Shown in pieces: positions 24,158-33,340 of a stretch of DNA of 64,000 nt (positions are counted from its first letter, which is position 1; every line of letters starts with the position of its first letter). The notes under the pieces were generated by a model, which worked only from the letters and a program-made list of their open reading frames with translations, was not told the DNA's origin and searched no databases. Source of the DNA: UBA5976 sp037137575 (GTDB taxonomy: Bacteria > Actinomycetota > Actinomycetes > S36-B12 > UBA5976). The position numbers and the translations under genes are program-made. The stretch is taken from NCBI GenBank assembly GCA_037137575.1, contig JBAXKB010000003.1, positions 1 to 64,000 of the forward strand, read 5' to 3'.

Positions 24158-25917
24158 AGTTAACAATCCCGTCACCTCGTAGCCTCGGCGTTGCGGCCGT
24201 GGTGGGTATTGGCGTTGCTCTATTGGCTGGTTCAATCCCAACAAGCACTGTCGGCCCGAAAGAAAATGCCGGGCTAGAACGCGCAGTAGGCAAAGTTGGG
24301 CAAGACGGCGGCAATTTAGTTTTGGGGTCAACCCGTCTTTGTGACTCTTTTGACCCAGCAGCCAGTTTTGATACTTGGTGCGGAGCTGTATTTCGGCTTT
24401 ATGCGCGAAATCTCATGGCATTTAGTGGACAAGCTGGGGCCGCTAGTTTGCGGACTCAACCAGATTTGGCGATAACAGCACCAAAAGTAAATGCCGATAG
24501 TACTAAATGGTCGTTCAAGCTGCGCAAAAATGTTCGCTGGGATAACGGCAAGTTAGTTACGGCCCAAGATGTAAAGTATTCGATCGAGCGGTTGTATTCC
24601 CCAGGTTTCGAAGGGACGGTTAGCGAAAAGTATTTATGTTTGCTAAGTGACTGTTCCAAGGGGGTTCCAACTTTTACCGGACCAGATAAGCACGGCAAAA
24701 AACAATTGCCCACGATTTCAACTGTTGGTACTAACACAGTTGTGTTCAAGTTAAAGAGCCCAAGTGTTGATTTCGATAAAGTGCTTGCACTGCCACAGTT
24801 CTCGGTGATTCAAAAGTCAAGAGATCTATATTTTCGGGGCAAGAAACAAAGTTATGGGCAGAATCCAGGATCGAATGGACCTTTTGTCCTGCACCTGGAT
24901 AGAAGAAACCATATTGCAAAATTTACTCGAAATAAATATTGGGTCCAAGTTTCAGATGCGATTCGCTCGCCACATGTGGATAGCATGTCCTGGAAAATAA
25001 TCAGCGATGTGACTCAATTGAATTCGGCAACTGTAAAGGACAAAATTGACATCCGGTTGGGTGAAGATTTTGCTATTGGGCCCGAAATTAAGTCGTTTTT
25101 GAAGTCCAAACAAGCTCAGTTTGATCATCCATTAACTGGCTTCACTAACTTTCTGGTGGTTCGTCCACAGAAAACTCCACTGAATCGAGTTGCCTGCCGA
25201 CAAGCAATTTTCTATGCCATCGATAAGACGGCTCTGCAAAATATTCGAGGCGGTGAGACGAAATCACAAATCGCCACTTCGCTTCTGGCTGCAAATATTG
25301 CGGGGTATGACCCTAAGAACGACATTTATCAAAGCGCTGCAAGTCCGCGTGGAAATGTACAGCAAGCCTCTGCTGCATTAAAGCGCTGTGGCTACCCCGA
25401 GGGATTCGAAATCACGATGGCTTATCTCAACCTTGGCGTAGGTGCTGAAGTATTCCGAAGTATTCAAGCAAGTCTGGCGCAGGTAGGTATTGTCGTTGCG
25501 CCTAGGCGCTTTGATAATTACTCAGACTTTATTTTGTCAACGGGCAACGTTGAGGAATTGGCCAATCAAGATATCTCCTTAGTGGTAAGCGGCGCGCAAT
25601 CCTCAATTGGTAGCCCGTCAGACTATTGGGCAGGTTTTGTTGACAGTCGTTTAATTAAACCTTTTGGCAACCAAAATTTAGCAGTTATTGATAATCCAAC
25701 AATTAATGCGAAATTGGATGCAATGGTTACCTCGCCTGAACAGGAGGCTTCCTTGAGCGCGGACATAAATGACATTGTCATGAATCGCGCGGTCTATTTG
25801 CCTTATGGCTATGACCGTCTTTTGATGTACCGAAACCCAAAAGTGCTTGGAATTTACATCCAGCAGGCGCTAGGTGGGCAGTACGACATAGTCAATGTTG
25901 GGTTGGCTTCAAACTAA
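24154..25917 (+). CDS. Family 5 (peptide-type) solute-binding protein, first of a pair
   Basis: Extracytoplasmic binding protein of the oligopeptide type, 587 residues. It begins with a basic and hydrophobic N-terminus (about 8-28) acting as signal or anchor, with no lipobox Cys. The SBP_bac_5 fold is indicated by WSFKLRKNVRWDNGKLVTAQDVKYSIERLY in two segments near 110-140, SNGPFVLH, and AIFYAIDKTALQNIRGG. The GTG start overlaps the typA stop. No permease or ATPase gene is near. In Mycobacterium the gene at this position is lpqW, a binding-protein-like regulator of cell-envelope lipoglycan synthesis, so a non-transport role is possible. Confidence 0.88.
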   Translation: MKLTIPSPRSLGVAAVVGIGVALLAGSIPTSTVGPKENAGLERAVGKVGQDGGNLVLGSTRLCDSFDPAASFDTWCGAVFRLYARNLMAFSGQAGAASLRTQPDLAITAPKVNADSTKWSFKLRKNVRWDNGKLVTAQDVKYSIERLYSPGFEGTVSEKYLCLLSDCSKGVPTFTGPDKHGKKQLPTISTVGTNTVVFKLKSPSVDFDKVLALPQFSVIQKSRDLYFRGKKQSYGQNPGSNGPFVLHLDRRNHIAKFTRNKYWVQVSDAIRSPHVDSMSWKIISDVTQLNSATVKDKIDIRLGEDFAIGPEIKSFLKSKQAQFDHPLTGFTNFLVVRPQKTPLNRVACRQAIFYAIDKTALQNIRGGETKSQIATSLLAANIAGYDPKNDIYQSAASPRGNVQQASAALKRCGYPEGFEITMAYLNLGVGAEVFRSIQASLAQVGIVVAPRRFDNYSDFILSTGNVEELANQDISLVVSGAQSSIGSPSDYWAGFVDSRLIKPFGNQNLAVIDNPTINAKLDAMVTSPEQEASLSADINDIVMNRAVYLPYGYDRLLMYRNPKVLGIYIQQALGGQYDIVNVGLASN

Positions 25918-25936
25918 TTGCGAATTTTGTAGGATA

Positions 25937-25965
25937 AATCAATTAATTCAACGAATTCCTTGATT
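25937..25965 (+). repeat. Imperfect inverted repeat between the two binding-protein genes
   Basis: AATCAA-tt-AATTC, loop aac, GAATT-cc-TTGATT forms an 11-bp stem with one 2x2 mismatch. It lies in the 65-bp gap. There is no T-run after it, so it more likely stabilises or processes mRNA than terminates transcription. Confidence 0.45.
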
Positions 25966-25982
25966 GATTAGGATTGACTACC

Positions 25983-27692
25983 ATGAGCAACAAATTTGGT
26001 TTGCGTTTGGCTGTGGTGGTGAGTGCGGTTACTCTACTGCTCACAGCCTGCACCAAGAGCGAAATCACTTCGAGTCCGGCAAAAGGCGGAACTCTCTACA
26101 TACTCACTTCGGCAAAGCAGATTACCCACCTTGATCCGCAGCGAAATTATGCGCCAGAAGATTTAGCATTTGCGAGTGGTTATCTAAATCGCACGCTAAC
26201 TCAGTACAAAGTTAGTGACGACGACACTCAGTCAAGTAACTTGGTCGCAGACCTAGCTACGGATACGGGCTCAATTTCAAATGCTGGAAAAACCTGGTCA
26301 TTTACTCTTCGTGATGGCGTCAAATGGCAGGATGGCACCGATGTCACCTGTGAAGACATTAAATACGGGGTGTCACGAACTTTTGCTACCAATTTAATTT
26401 TTGATGGGTATCTTTACGCGCTGTCTCTGTTAGATATCCCAAAAAACAGTAAGGGCATATCTAAATATTCCGGACCCTATAAAAAGGATGCTGCAGGTCA
26501 GGCGTTATTCGATCACGCTGTTCACTGCGATGGCAACAAAATAACATTCAACCTGTCAGCACCTGCAACAGACTTTAATTACACCGTCACGTTAAGTGCT
26601 TTTGCACCTGTACAGAAGTCAAAAGATACGCGCAATAAATACGATCGAAATATCCAGTCCAATGGCCCTTACATGATTGCGCCAAGTAAATCTAAGCGCA
26701 AACTTATTCTGGTTCGTAACCCGCATTGGGACATTGCAACAGATTCAATCCGTAAAGCGAATCCTGATCGTATTGAGTACAGCTTCTCGTTGCCACAGAG
26801 CGTAGTGACTCAGAGTTTGATGAGTAGTTCTGGCAAGTTTGCTCATGCAATTTCGCCTGACAGTATTTCAAGTAGCAAAATTGATGAAGTATTCAGTGGT
26901 GCACAATTTGCCCAGCGCAGGTTCAATGAATTAAATCCGTACTTCTCGTTTTTCGCACTAAATACGAAGAAAGTGCCAAACCTGAAACATCGCCAAGCTA
27001 TTTTGGCTGGAATCAATCGTGAGGCTTTGCGCACATTAGCTGGCGGTCCTTATGTCGTTGATTACGCCGATGGTTTTTTAAAACCAAACATTGGCCAAGA
27101 TTATGCACCGACTGGTTTGTGGGATGGGTTACTCGGCGACAAGGTCCCGACAACCGGCAACGTTGATTTAGCCAAACGGCTCATCAAGGAATCAGGCGCT
27201 AAGTTTCCAAACCCATTGGTTTTTGACTACAGCAAAAGTCCAACCAATGACAAAGTGGCTGCCAGCATTATGGCTTCATTAGCCCGCGTTGGTATTCGGG
27301 TTAAACCACATGGAGTTCCTGCCGATGCTTATCTGAACTTCCTCTTGAATCCAGCCAAACAAGGTGGGATGAGCGCTGCTAGTTGGAATACTGATTGGCA
27401 GAATGCGTCATCGGTAATTCCTGATTTGTTCACACCAACCGGCGGATTCCCGCTGACGCAATATTCTTCTGCAAAGTGGGTTACCAAAGTTGCGGTAACT
27501 AGAGAAATTACTGATCGCGCCAAACAGGCAAAAGCTTGGCAGAGTTTGAACAAGGAAGCGACCCGGTTAGCGCTTGCCTGCCCAAATCAGTTTGGTCTTG
27601 ATCAGCGACTTGCTGGGGCTAAAGTCAAAGGCGCATTCATTTGGGCGCCTTATTCTTCTTGGCCCTACGCCACACTTTCGGTAACCAAGTAA
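25983..27692 (+). CDS. Family 5 solute-binding lipoprotein, second of a pair
   Basis: Extracytoplasmic lipoprotein of the same superfamily as its upstream neighbour, 569 residues. The signal ends in lipobox LTAC with Cys23. Fold motifs are WSFTLRDGVKWQDGTDVTCEDIKYGV, split around residues 102-127, SNGPYMIAPS, and RQAILAGINREALRTLAGG. I choose the ATG at 25983 (MSNKFGLRLA): TAGGAT lies eight bases before it, and the in-frame TTG at 25974 adds only three residues. The two proteins share layout but differ clearly, so this is an old duplication. No transporter genes accompany them. The S9 peptidase gene converges 20 bases downstream. Confidence 0.88.
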   Translation: MSNKFGLRLAVVVSAVTLLLTACTKSEITSSPAKGGTLYILTSAKQITHLDPQRNYAPEDLAFASGYLNRTLTQYKVSDDDTQSSNLVADLATDTGSISNAGKTWSFTLRDGVKWQDGTDVTCEDIKYGVSRTFATNLIFDGYLYALSLLDIPKNSKGISKYSGPYKKDAAGQALFDHAVHCDGNKITFNLSAPATDFNYTVTLSAFAPVQKSKDTRNKYDRNIQSNGPYMIAPSKSKRKLILVRNPHWDIATDSIRKANPDRIEYSFSLPQSVVTQSLMSSSGKFAHAISPDSISSSKIDEVFSGAQFAQRRFNELNPYFSFFALNTKKVPNLKHRQAILAGINREALRTLAGGPYVVDYADGFLKPNIGQDYAPTGLWDGLLGDKVPTTGNVDLAKRLIKESGAKFPNPLVFDYSKSPTNDKVAASIMASLARVGIRVKPHGVPADAYLNFLLNPAKQGGMSAASWNTDWQNASSVIPDLFTPTGGFPLTQYSSAKWVTKVAVTREITDRAKQAKAWQSLNKEATRLALACPNQFGLDQRLAGAKVKGAFIWAPYSSWPYATLSVTK

Positions 27693-27712
27693 TTCTTCAA
27701 CTGGTCGACGAA

Positions 27713-29803
27713 TTAGTCGTTAACTAAAGACTGCTTAAAGAACGCAACCGATTGCAATGCGATATTTTCTGATACTTCTTCTTGAGGTGTCATGTGGGTA
27801 ACACCCGAAAGCGGTAGCACGCTGTGCTGGCCCTTCTTGGCAAGAAGATGACTCGAAAGCTGCAAAGTATGCGCGAAGACAACGTTGTCGTCTGCAGTTC
27901 CATGAATCAGAAGAAGTGGTCGTTCTAACCGATTCTGCTCAAGTAGTGAATTATGTTTATAAACTTCGGGAACCTCATTTGGATTACCAAGGTAACGCTC
28001 TGTGTAAGCAGTGTCGTACAGAGTCCATTCGGTTACTGGCGCACCAGCTACCGCCGCATGAAATACTTCCGGCCGATTAAGTACGGCTAGCGCAGCCAGG
28101 TAACCGCCAAAGGACCAACCTGTTATGCCAACCTTGGTGGCATCAACATCGTTTGGAAATAATTTTGCGATGTCTTCAACTGCGCTTTGCTGATCGTCAA
28201 GAACTGGTTTGACGAAGTCGTGATAAATTTCATGATCCCAAATCGGGCCACGACCTGGGGTGCCACGGTTGTCTGCAATCACTACACAGAATCCTTGGTC
28301 GGCAAACCACTGATCTTCAGCGTAAATGTTTGCAACATTTAGTACCTGCGCGCCATGTGGTCCACCGTATGGGCGCAAAAGAATTGGAAGCTTCTTGCTG
28401 CCAAATTTATGCTCTGTTGGAAATAGAACTGCAGTATTCACTTTGTGCGGCCCAGTTTGGAACAGCTGTACTACTGGAGTCACAATCGGTGTTTCTGCAT
28501 GTGAATCAAATTGGTGGATGATTTCGTCATTGCGAGTTAAGCGATAAGTGCGTTCGTGAGTCGCCAATCGTGACTGGATAAGTATCTGCCAGAGGTCTTC
28601 GCCGATTTTCATACTTGGGTAGGCAGAGACGCCGCCGTCACCTGTTAGCTCAGATATTTCACCTGATGCATGAACCCGAATTAATTGTCGGTCCATCGCG
28701 TTACTTGTGGCGATTACGTCTACAAATTGATCGGATACCGAAACTACTGACATAACCTGCAAGCCAGCGGGTGTTGCAGTGCGAGTGCCAATTTGTAATT
28801 CTCTGGTATCAGTCACGCGGTTATCTATTACGGAAACTATTTCGTCGTTTAACCAAACGGGCTGGCCAGGGATAACTTCAACAAATTGTGGATCAGAAAC
28901 GCTGTGAACTACTTCCAGACTATTGAGGTTTAGCGCATGAGTTACAAACTCTGTTTGCGCACGATTAGCCACGGTAATGAGTGGATTTTTTTCTGCTTGC
29001 CACGAAACGCTTATTAGATATTCGTAGGCAGTGTTATCCCAAGTAATTGGAGTTGATGAGCCAGAGAGTGAAAAATGATGCAAAGTAACTTCTGCATTCG
29101 TCGAACCTGCATACGGATATTTCTGTTCGCGAGGAGTCGAGTGTGGGTTCGCCATGTCACTTATCCACCAAGTGTTTACTGCTGAGTCATCAGTTCGTTG
29201 GGCAATAAAGCCATCGCTATTGGGCGAGAACCAAATGCCCCGCATACGGCCGAATTCTTCAGCAGCGATGAAATCTGCAAGGCCCCACGAAACATTCTCG
29301 GCCGTTTCATTTGTGGCAACGCGTTGATGACTGCCATCGAACTCACATAGATGTATGTTCTTGCCATCGGACCAAATGATGTGAGAGCCATCTGGGGAAA
29401 CTTGCGGGTCAATTATTGGCCCAGAAACTTCCAGCGCATTGATTTGTTCAGTCACTACATCAGCGGTAAAGAGTTTGCCAGCGAGTGCGAAAGCTAAATA
29501 TTTGCCGGAGCTATCTGATGAGTAACTTGTGATGCCGCCAGTTGTCTCACGCATGCGCTCACGTCGGGCTCGCTCAGCATCTGGGATGTCTTCGGTGTCA
29601 GCCAAGAGTGTTCGTGGATCCGCGATTTTGCGTTCGATGTTCTGATCAATATCGAACACCCATAGTGAATTAACGCCATCGCGTCCGTGGTCGCTGCGTA
29701 GGAATGTAACTAGTGATGCATCGGCCAAAAGGTTAAATCCACGGGGAGCTCCTAATTGGAACCGGCGAGTGGCTGCCATTTGACGCGGGAATGTTTCGCT
29801 CAT
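27713..29803 (-). CDS. S9-family serine peptidase (dipeptidyl-peptidase IV-like)
   Basis: Oligopeptide-cleaving serine peptidase of 696 residues. The N-terminal half is a beta-propeller with repeats such as SYSSDSSGKYLAFALAGK and VSPDGSHIIWSDGKN. The C-terminal alpha/beta hydrolase carries the nucleophile in GWSFGGYLAAL, the acid in HGTADDNVVF and the His in GVTHMT. AGAPVTEWTLYDTAYTERYL is typical of DPP IV relatives. No signal peptide is visible, so it is probably cytoplasmic. Lying beside two peptide-type binding proteins it might act on imported peptides, but the strands are opposite and this is speculation. Start at ATG 29803 is by fit; no clear promoter. Confidence 0.92.
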   Translation of the reverse strand: MSETFPRQMAATRRFQLGAPRGFNLLADASLVTFLRSDHGRDGVNSLWVFDIDQNIERKIADPRTLLADTEDIPDAERARRERMRETTGGITSYSSDSSGKYLAFALAGKLFTADVVTEQINALEVSGPIIDPQVSPDGSHIIWSDGKNIHLCEFDGSHQRVATNETAENVSWGLADFIAAEEFGRMRGIWFSPNSDGFIAQRTDDSAVNTWWISDMANPHSTPREQKYPYAGSTNAEVTLHHFSLSGSSTPITWDNTAYEYLISVSWQAEKNPLITVANRAQTEFVTHALNLNSLEVVHSVSDPQFVEVIPGQPVWLNDEIVSVIDNRVTDTRELQIGTRTATPAGLQVMSVVSVSDQFVDVIATSNAMDRQLIRVHASGEISELTGDGGVSAYPSMKIGEDLWQILIQSRLATHERTYRLTRNDEIIHQFDSHAETPIVTPVVQLFQTGPHKVNTAVLFPTEHKFGSKKLPILLRPYGGPHGAQVLNVANIYAEDQWFADQGFCVVIADNRGTPGRGPIWDHEIYHDFVKPVLDDQQSAVEDIAKLFPNDVDATKVGITGWSFGGYLAALAVLNRPEVFHAAVAGAPVTEWTLYDTAYTERYLGNPNEVPEVYKHNSLLEQNRLERPLLLIHGTADDNVVFAHTLQLSSHLLAKKGQHSVLPLSGVTHMTPQEEVSENIALQSVAFFKQSLVND

Positions 29804-29861
29804 CCCACGATTTTGCCATGTTCAACTCGTTTAGGTGCGCTGCATCGGCAAATACATCTCG

Positions 29862-29867
29862 TAAAGT
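29862..29867 (+). promoter_or_regulatory. -10 element of leaderless mshB promoter
   Basis: TAAAGT lies six bases before the GTG at 29874. Confidence 0.55.
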
Positions 29868-29873
29868 GGGAGA

Positions 29874-30761
29874 GTGTCGAATAACCGCCGTTTATTGCTC
29901 GTCCATGCCCACCCTGATGATGAAACAATCGGCACTGGTGCAACCATGGCCAAATATGTCGCAGAGGGCGCACAAGTAACTCTCGTAACCTGCACATTGG
30001 GGGATGAAGGGGAAATCCTTGTCCCAGAGCTTGCGCACTTAGCAGCGCACGATCAGGACAAATTGGCCGAACATCGACTTGTTGAGTTGGCGCAGGCTAT
30101 GGCACAGCTGGGAGTCACGGACTACCGCATCCTGGGGGGTATCGGTGGGTATCGCGACAGCGGAATGATCGGCACTGCGCCCAACCAGCGACCCGATTCT
30201 TTTTGGCAAGCAGACTTGCTTGAGGCGGCCAAACACTTAGTGAAAATTATCCGCGAAACTAAACCACAGGTTCTAGTTACTTACGATGATTTTGGTGGCT
30301 ATGGACATCCAGATCACATTCAAGCTCACCGAGTTGCCACTTATGCTGCTGCACTTGCAGGTGTTGGAAGTTTCGCTCCGGAATTAGGTTCGCCATGGAA
30401 TATCTCAAAACTATATTGGACAGCTTTTCCAGTCAGTGTGATTCGGGCTGGCATCGAAGCGCTACGGGCTAATGGCGAAGACACCGGATTTGCCGCACAG
30501 GATCCAGAAGACGTCCCGTTTGCCTGCCCTGATGAATTTATTTCTACAGTTGTCGATGCGGGTCAATATGTCGAGCAAAAGTTTTCCGCACTGAGGGCGC
30601 ACGAAACCCAAATTAATGCCGATTCTGGTTTCTTTGCCTTGTCGAATAACTTGGGCTCACAAGTTATGGGCTTTGAGTATTTCCGTCTGGCATTTGGTGA
30701 ACTTGGCGAACTAGATTCTGCTGGCCATGAAACGGATCTTTTTGCTGGAGTAAAACTCTGA
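29874..30761 (+). CDS. mshB: N-acetyl-glucosaminyl-inositol deacetylase (mycothiol synthesis)
   Basis: Removes acetate from GlcNAc-inositol, the second committed step of mycothiol synthesis. It has 295 residues. Zinc-binding motifs are LLLVHAHPDDETIGTG (His13, Asp15, Asp16) and GYGHPDHIQAH. Family elements VTCTLGDEGEI and AHETQINADSGFF are present. Length and motifs favour MshB over the conjugate amidase Mca, and the neighbouring membrane-protein gene also fits. The GTG at 29874 has TAAAGT six bases upstream. Its stop overlaps the next ATG (TGATG). Together with the mycoredoxin at 60085 it indicates a mycothiol-using organism. Confidence 0.9.
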   Translation: MSNNRRLLLVHAHPDDETIGTGATMAKYVAEGAQVTLVTCTLGDEGEILVPELAHLAAHDQDKLAEHRLVELAQAMAQLGVTDYRILGGIGGYRDSGMIGTAPNQRPDSFWQADLLEAAKHLVKIIRETKPQVLVTYDDFGGYGHPDHIQAHRVATYAAALAGVGSFAPELGSPWNISKLYWTAFPVSVIRAGIEALRANGEDTGFAAQDPEDVPFACPDEFISTVVDAGQYVEQKFSALRAHETQINADSGFFALSNNLGSQVMGFEYFRLAFGELGELDSAGHETDLFAGVKL

Positions 30762-31198
30762 TGCAGAAATTCTCAAATATGTTCGTTGGTCTTTTAGCTG
30801 GGTTGGCCCTTGGTATTCCTTGTGCTTTCATTCAGGCCGATCGCATCAGCATCGGCGGCCAAGTTATTCCCTACGGCGCATTACTTGCCTTAGCGCTGAT
30901 TTTTGTTTGCCAGCTTTGGCTAGCTCGCTCAACACAGAGCAGATTTTCCGCAATAGGCGTAGCGCTCGGGTGGGTGCTGAGTACGACTCTTCTCGGGAAA
31001 CAGTTTGGTTCCTATGAAGCGATCATCTTCGCTTCATCATGGTCAAACATATATGTAATCGGCGGCGCAATTGTTATTGGCTGCGCATGTACATTGCCGG
31101 CATTACGACCTGTTATTAAGTCGGACGAGTTGCCTATCCCATTTACCGATGGCATGAAGATGCAAGAAAGTGAAGATGGGGAAGTAGGCCAAGGTTAA
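30761..31198 (+). CDS. Four-helix membrane protein downstream of mshB (DUF6113-like)
   Basis: Integral membrane protein of 145 residues with four hydrophobic helices at about 7-27, 34-53, 62-80 and 94-113, and a hydrophilic acidic tail. I see no catalytic motif. A small membrane protein directly after mshB is conserved in actinobacteria (compare Rv1171, and DUF6113 in Streptomyces, from memory). It overlaps both mshB (TGATG) and the VanW gene (TAATG), so the three are likely co-translated. Function unknown. Confidence 0.75.
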   Translation: MQKFSNMFVGLLAGLALGIPCAFIQADRISIGGQVIPYGALLALALIFVCQLWLARSTQSRFSAIGVALGWVLSTTLLGKQFGSYEAIIFASSWSNIYVIGGAIVIGCACTLPALRPVIKSDELPIPFTDGMKMQESEDGEVGQG

Positions 31199-32928
31199 TG
31201 AGTGATCCTGTCAAAAACGTAAGCAACAAGAGTCGGAATTTTTTGTTTGCTTTATTTGGTGTGACGCTCGGGATTACTGCAATCTATGCGATTGCAGTTG
31301 TTCATTACTCTGGTCGCACTTCGGCAAAAACCACTGTTGCCGGGATAGAAATCGGTGGGATGTCGCTTAGTTCGGCAGAAACCAAACTAGCAACCGAGCT
31401 TGTTCCGCTTTCTAGCAAGCCAATCAATGTCGAGGTTGCCGGTCAGGTGTACCCCATTGACCCGAATGTAGCCGGACTTAGCGTTGATGTTGTTAAAACA
31501 ATTGCTCAGGTGCCACAGCGGCCATGGAGTCCGGTCGAGCTTTGGAAGCGGGCAACAGGCAAAGTTGCTCTGGCACCTGTTGTGCAAGCCGACGCAGAGA
31601 AACTAAGCACGGCTATCGCAGCTATCTGCGCTCGAGTAGACAAAATTGCGGTCGAACCCAAAATCGTTTTTGAGAATGCGTCGCCCAAACTTATTAAGGG
31701 CGAGTCTGGTCAAGTGCTTGCCGCTGAGTCGGTGCAACACCTGTTGGTCAGCAGTTTCCCGACCTCGCCTGATCCAGTAGTTCTCCAATTTGTCTCAGTG
31801 AACCCTTCGGTTTCCGATGCCCAAGCCAATGAATTTATTACTAACGCAAAAGCTGCAATTGCCTCGCCAATCACTGTCACTGTTGGTAAAAAAGAGGGAA
31901 CAATTCAGCCGGCGGATCTGGCTCGTGCGCTTACTTACGTGGGTGCGGATGGAAAATTTGTTCCCCAGATTGATGGCGCTGTTTTGGTTGACGTGCTTAA
32001 GCCGCAAATTCAGGGAATAGGTAACACTGCGGTTGATGCATCCTTCAAAATTTTCAATGGTAAACCGTATGTAGTTCCTGGCAAGAATGGAACCGGTATT
32101 AATCCTGACAAAGTCGCGCAAGCGGTATTGCAAGTTATTGACCAGCTGGCTCCGCGCATTGTTAATCTGGAGTTGGCCGAGACGAAACCTGAATTTTCGG
32201 ATGCAGATGCAAAAGCATTAGGCATCACTGAGAAATTGAGTAGCTTCACCCAGAACTTTCCTTATGCTGCCTATCGCGTGCAAAACATCGGCCAAGCGGC
32301 CCGCTACCTCGATGGCACCATAGTCAAGCCTGGCGAAATTTTTTCTATGAATGACACTGTGCATGAACGTACAGTTGCAAATGGCTACACAGTTGGCTAC
32401 ATCATTGGTCCAGGTGGGCAGTTCCTCAAGGATTTAGGTGGTGGAGTTTCGACAGCAACCACCACAGTTTGGACCGCTGCTTTTTATGCAAACATGCAGC
32501 GCGTAGAACAGCGAGCGCACACAATCTGGATCCCAAGATATCGACCTGGCTTAGAGGCAACTGTTTCATGGGGAAATCTTGATATGAAGTGGCGTAATAC
32601 TTCTAAACACGGTGTTTTAATCAAAGCATCGATAACCGATAGTTCAGTCACAGTTACGTTTTACGGAACTAAAGAATTTGACCAAGTTGAGGCAATTTCT
32701 AGCCCATGGCGCAACATAACTCAATTTGGAACCATTAATAGCGATATCGATGGCTGCGAATATCAGGGTGGCCAAAATGGCTTCGACATTACCGTTACGC
32801 GTGTGGTTACCGTTGGTGGAAAAGTAGTGAAACGCGAGCCGTTTAATACGCACTATGCACCTGAGCCTCGGGTCATTTGTGGTAAACCCGCTGCTCCAGT
32901 TGCCAGCCCATCCCCAAGTCATTCCTGA
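31198..32928 (+). CDS. VanW-family protein with N-terminal peptidoglycan-binding domains
   Basis: Membrane-anchored envelope protein of 576 residues. One helix lies at about 16-36; the rest is probably outside. Residues from about 45 to 330 hold two repeats of the YoaR-type peptidoglycan-binding domain (TTVAGIEIGGMSLSSAE opens the first, and INPDKVAQAVLQVI closes the second). The VanW domain follows: NIGQAARYLDGTIVKPGEIF, GPGGQFLKDLGGGVSTATTT and RAHTIWIPRYRPG. A Pro/Ser-rich end closes the protein. VanW is named for vancomycin clusters, but most members are general cell-wall proteins of unknown activity. It is last of the mshB group. Confidence 0.9.
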   Translation: MSDPVKNVSNKSRNFLFALFGVTLGITAIYAIAVVHYSGRTSAKTTVAGIEIGGMSLSSAETKLATELVPLSSKPINVEVAGQVYPIDPNVAGLSVDVVKTIAQVPQRPWSPVELWKRATGKVALAPVVQADAEKLSTAIAAICARVDKIAVEPKIVFENASPKLIKGESGQVLAAESVQHLLVSSFPTSPDPVVLQFVSVNPSVSDAQANEFITNAKAAIASPITVTVGKKEGTIQPADLARALTYVGADGKFVPQIDGAVLVDVLKPQIQGIGNTAVDASFKIFNGKPYVVPGKNGTGINPDKVAQAVLQVIDQLAPRIVNLELAETKPEFSDADAKALGITEKLSSFTQNFPYAAYRVQNIGQAARYLDGTIVKPGEIFSMNDTVHERTVANGYTVGYIIGPGGQFLKDLGGGVSTATTTVWTAAFYANMQRVEQRAHTIWIPRYRPGLEATVSWGNLDMKWRNTSKHGVLIKASITDSSVTVTFYGTKEFDQVEAISSPWRNITQFGTINSDIDGCEYQGGQNGFDITVTRVVTVGGKVVKREPFNTHYAPEPRVICGKPAAPVASPSPSHS

Positions 32929-33017
32929 CACGGGGGGATGCGCAAGCGTAATAGCTCAGCCTTGGGTAAGTTATAACCAGTGAGCAATTCACTAAACCTA
33001 AGTTCTGGAGGATCATC

Positions 33018-33335
33018 ATGACCTATGTCATCACACTGCCATGTGTCGATGTGAAAGATAAGGCTTGCATTGAAGAGTGCCCTGTCGATTGCATTTATGA
33101 AGGCGATCGCATGATGTACATCCAGGCAGACGAATGTGTTGATTGTGGCGCCTGTGAACCAGTGTGTCCAACAGAAGCTATTTACTACGAAGATGATGTT
33201 CCTGAAGATCAGAACAAGTTCAAACAGTTAAACGTTGATTTTTTCAAAGTTCTGGGTTCACCTGGCGGCGCTGCAAAAACTGGCAAGACCAGCAATGATC
33301 CAGAATTTGTTGCTGCACTTCCACCACAGGGATAA
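33018..33335 (+). CDS. fdxA: Seven-iron ferredoxin
   Basis: Small electron carrier with one [3Fe-4S] and one [4Fe-4S] cluster. It has 105 residues, nearly identical in layout to mycobacterial FdxA/FdxC. Cysteines lie in ITLPCVDVKDKACIEECPVD and ECVDCGACEPVCP. The C-terminal extension is typical of the actinobacterial form. The ATG has a good GGAGGA ribosome-binding site. A small inverted repeat, AGTGA/TCACT at 32979-32993, lies in the upstream gap. dapC follows within a few bases, a pairing also found in Mycobacterium (fdxC-dapC, from memory). Confidence 0.96.
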   Translation: MTYVITLPCVDVKDKACIEECPVDCIYEGDRMMYIQADECVDCGACEPVCPTEAIYYEDDVPEDQNKFKQLNVDFFKVLGSPGGAAKTGKTSNDPEFVAALPPQG

Positions 33336-33340
33336 CTCCT

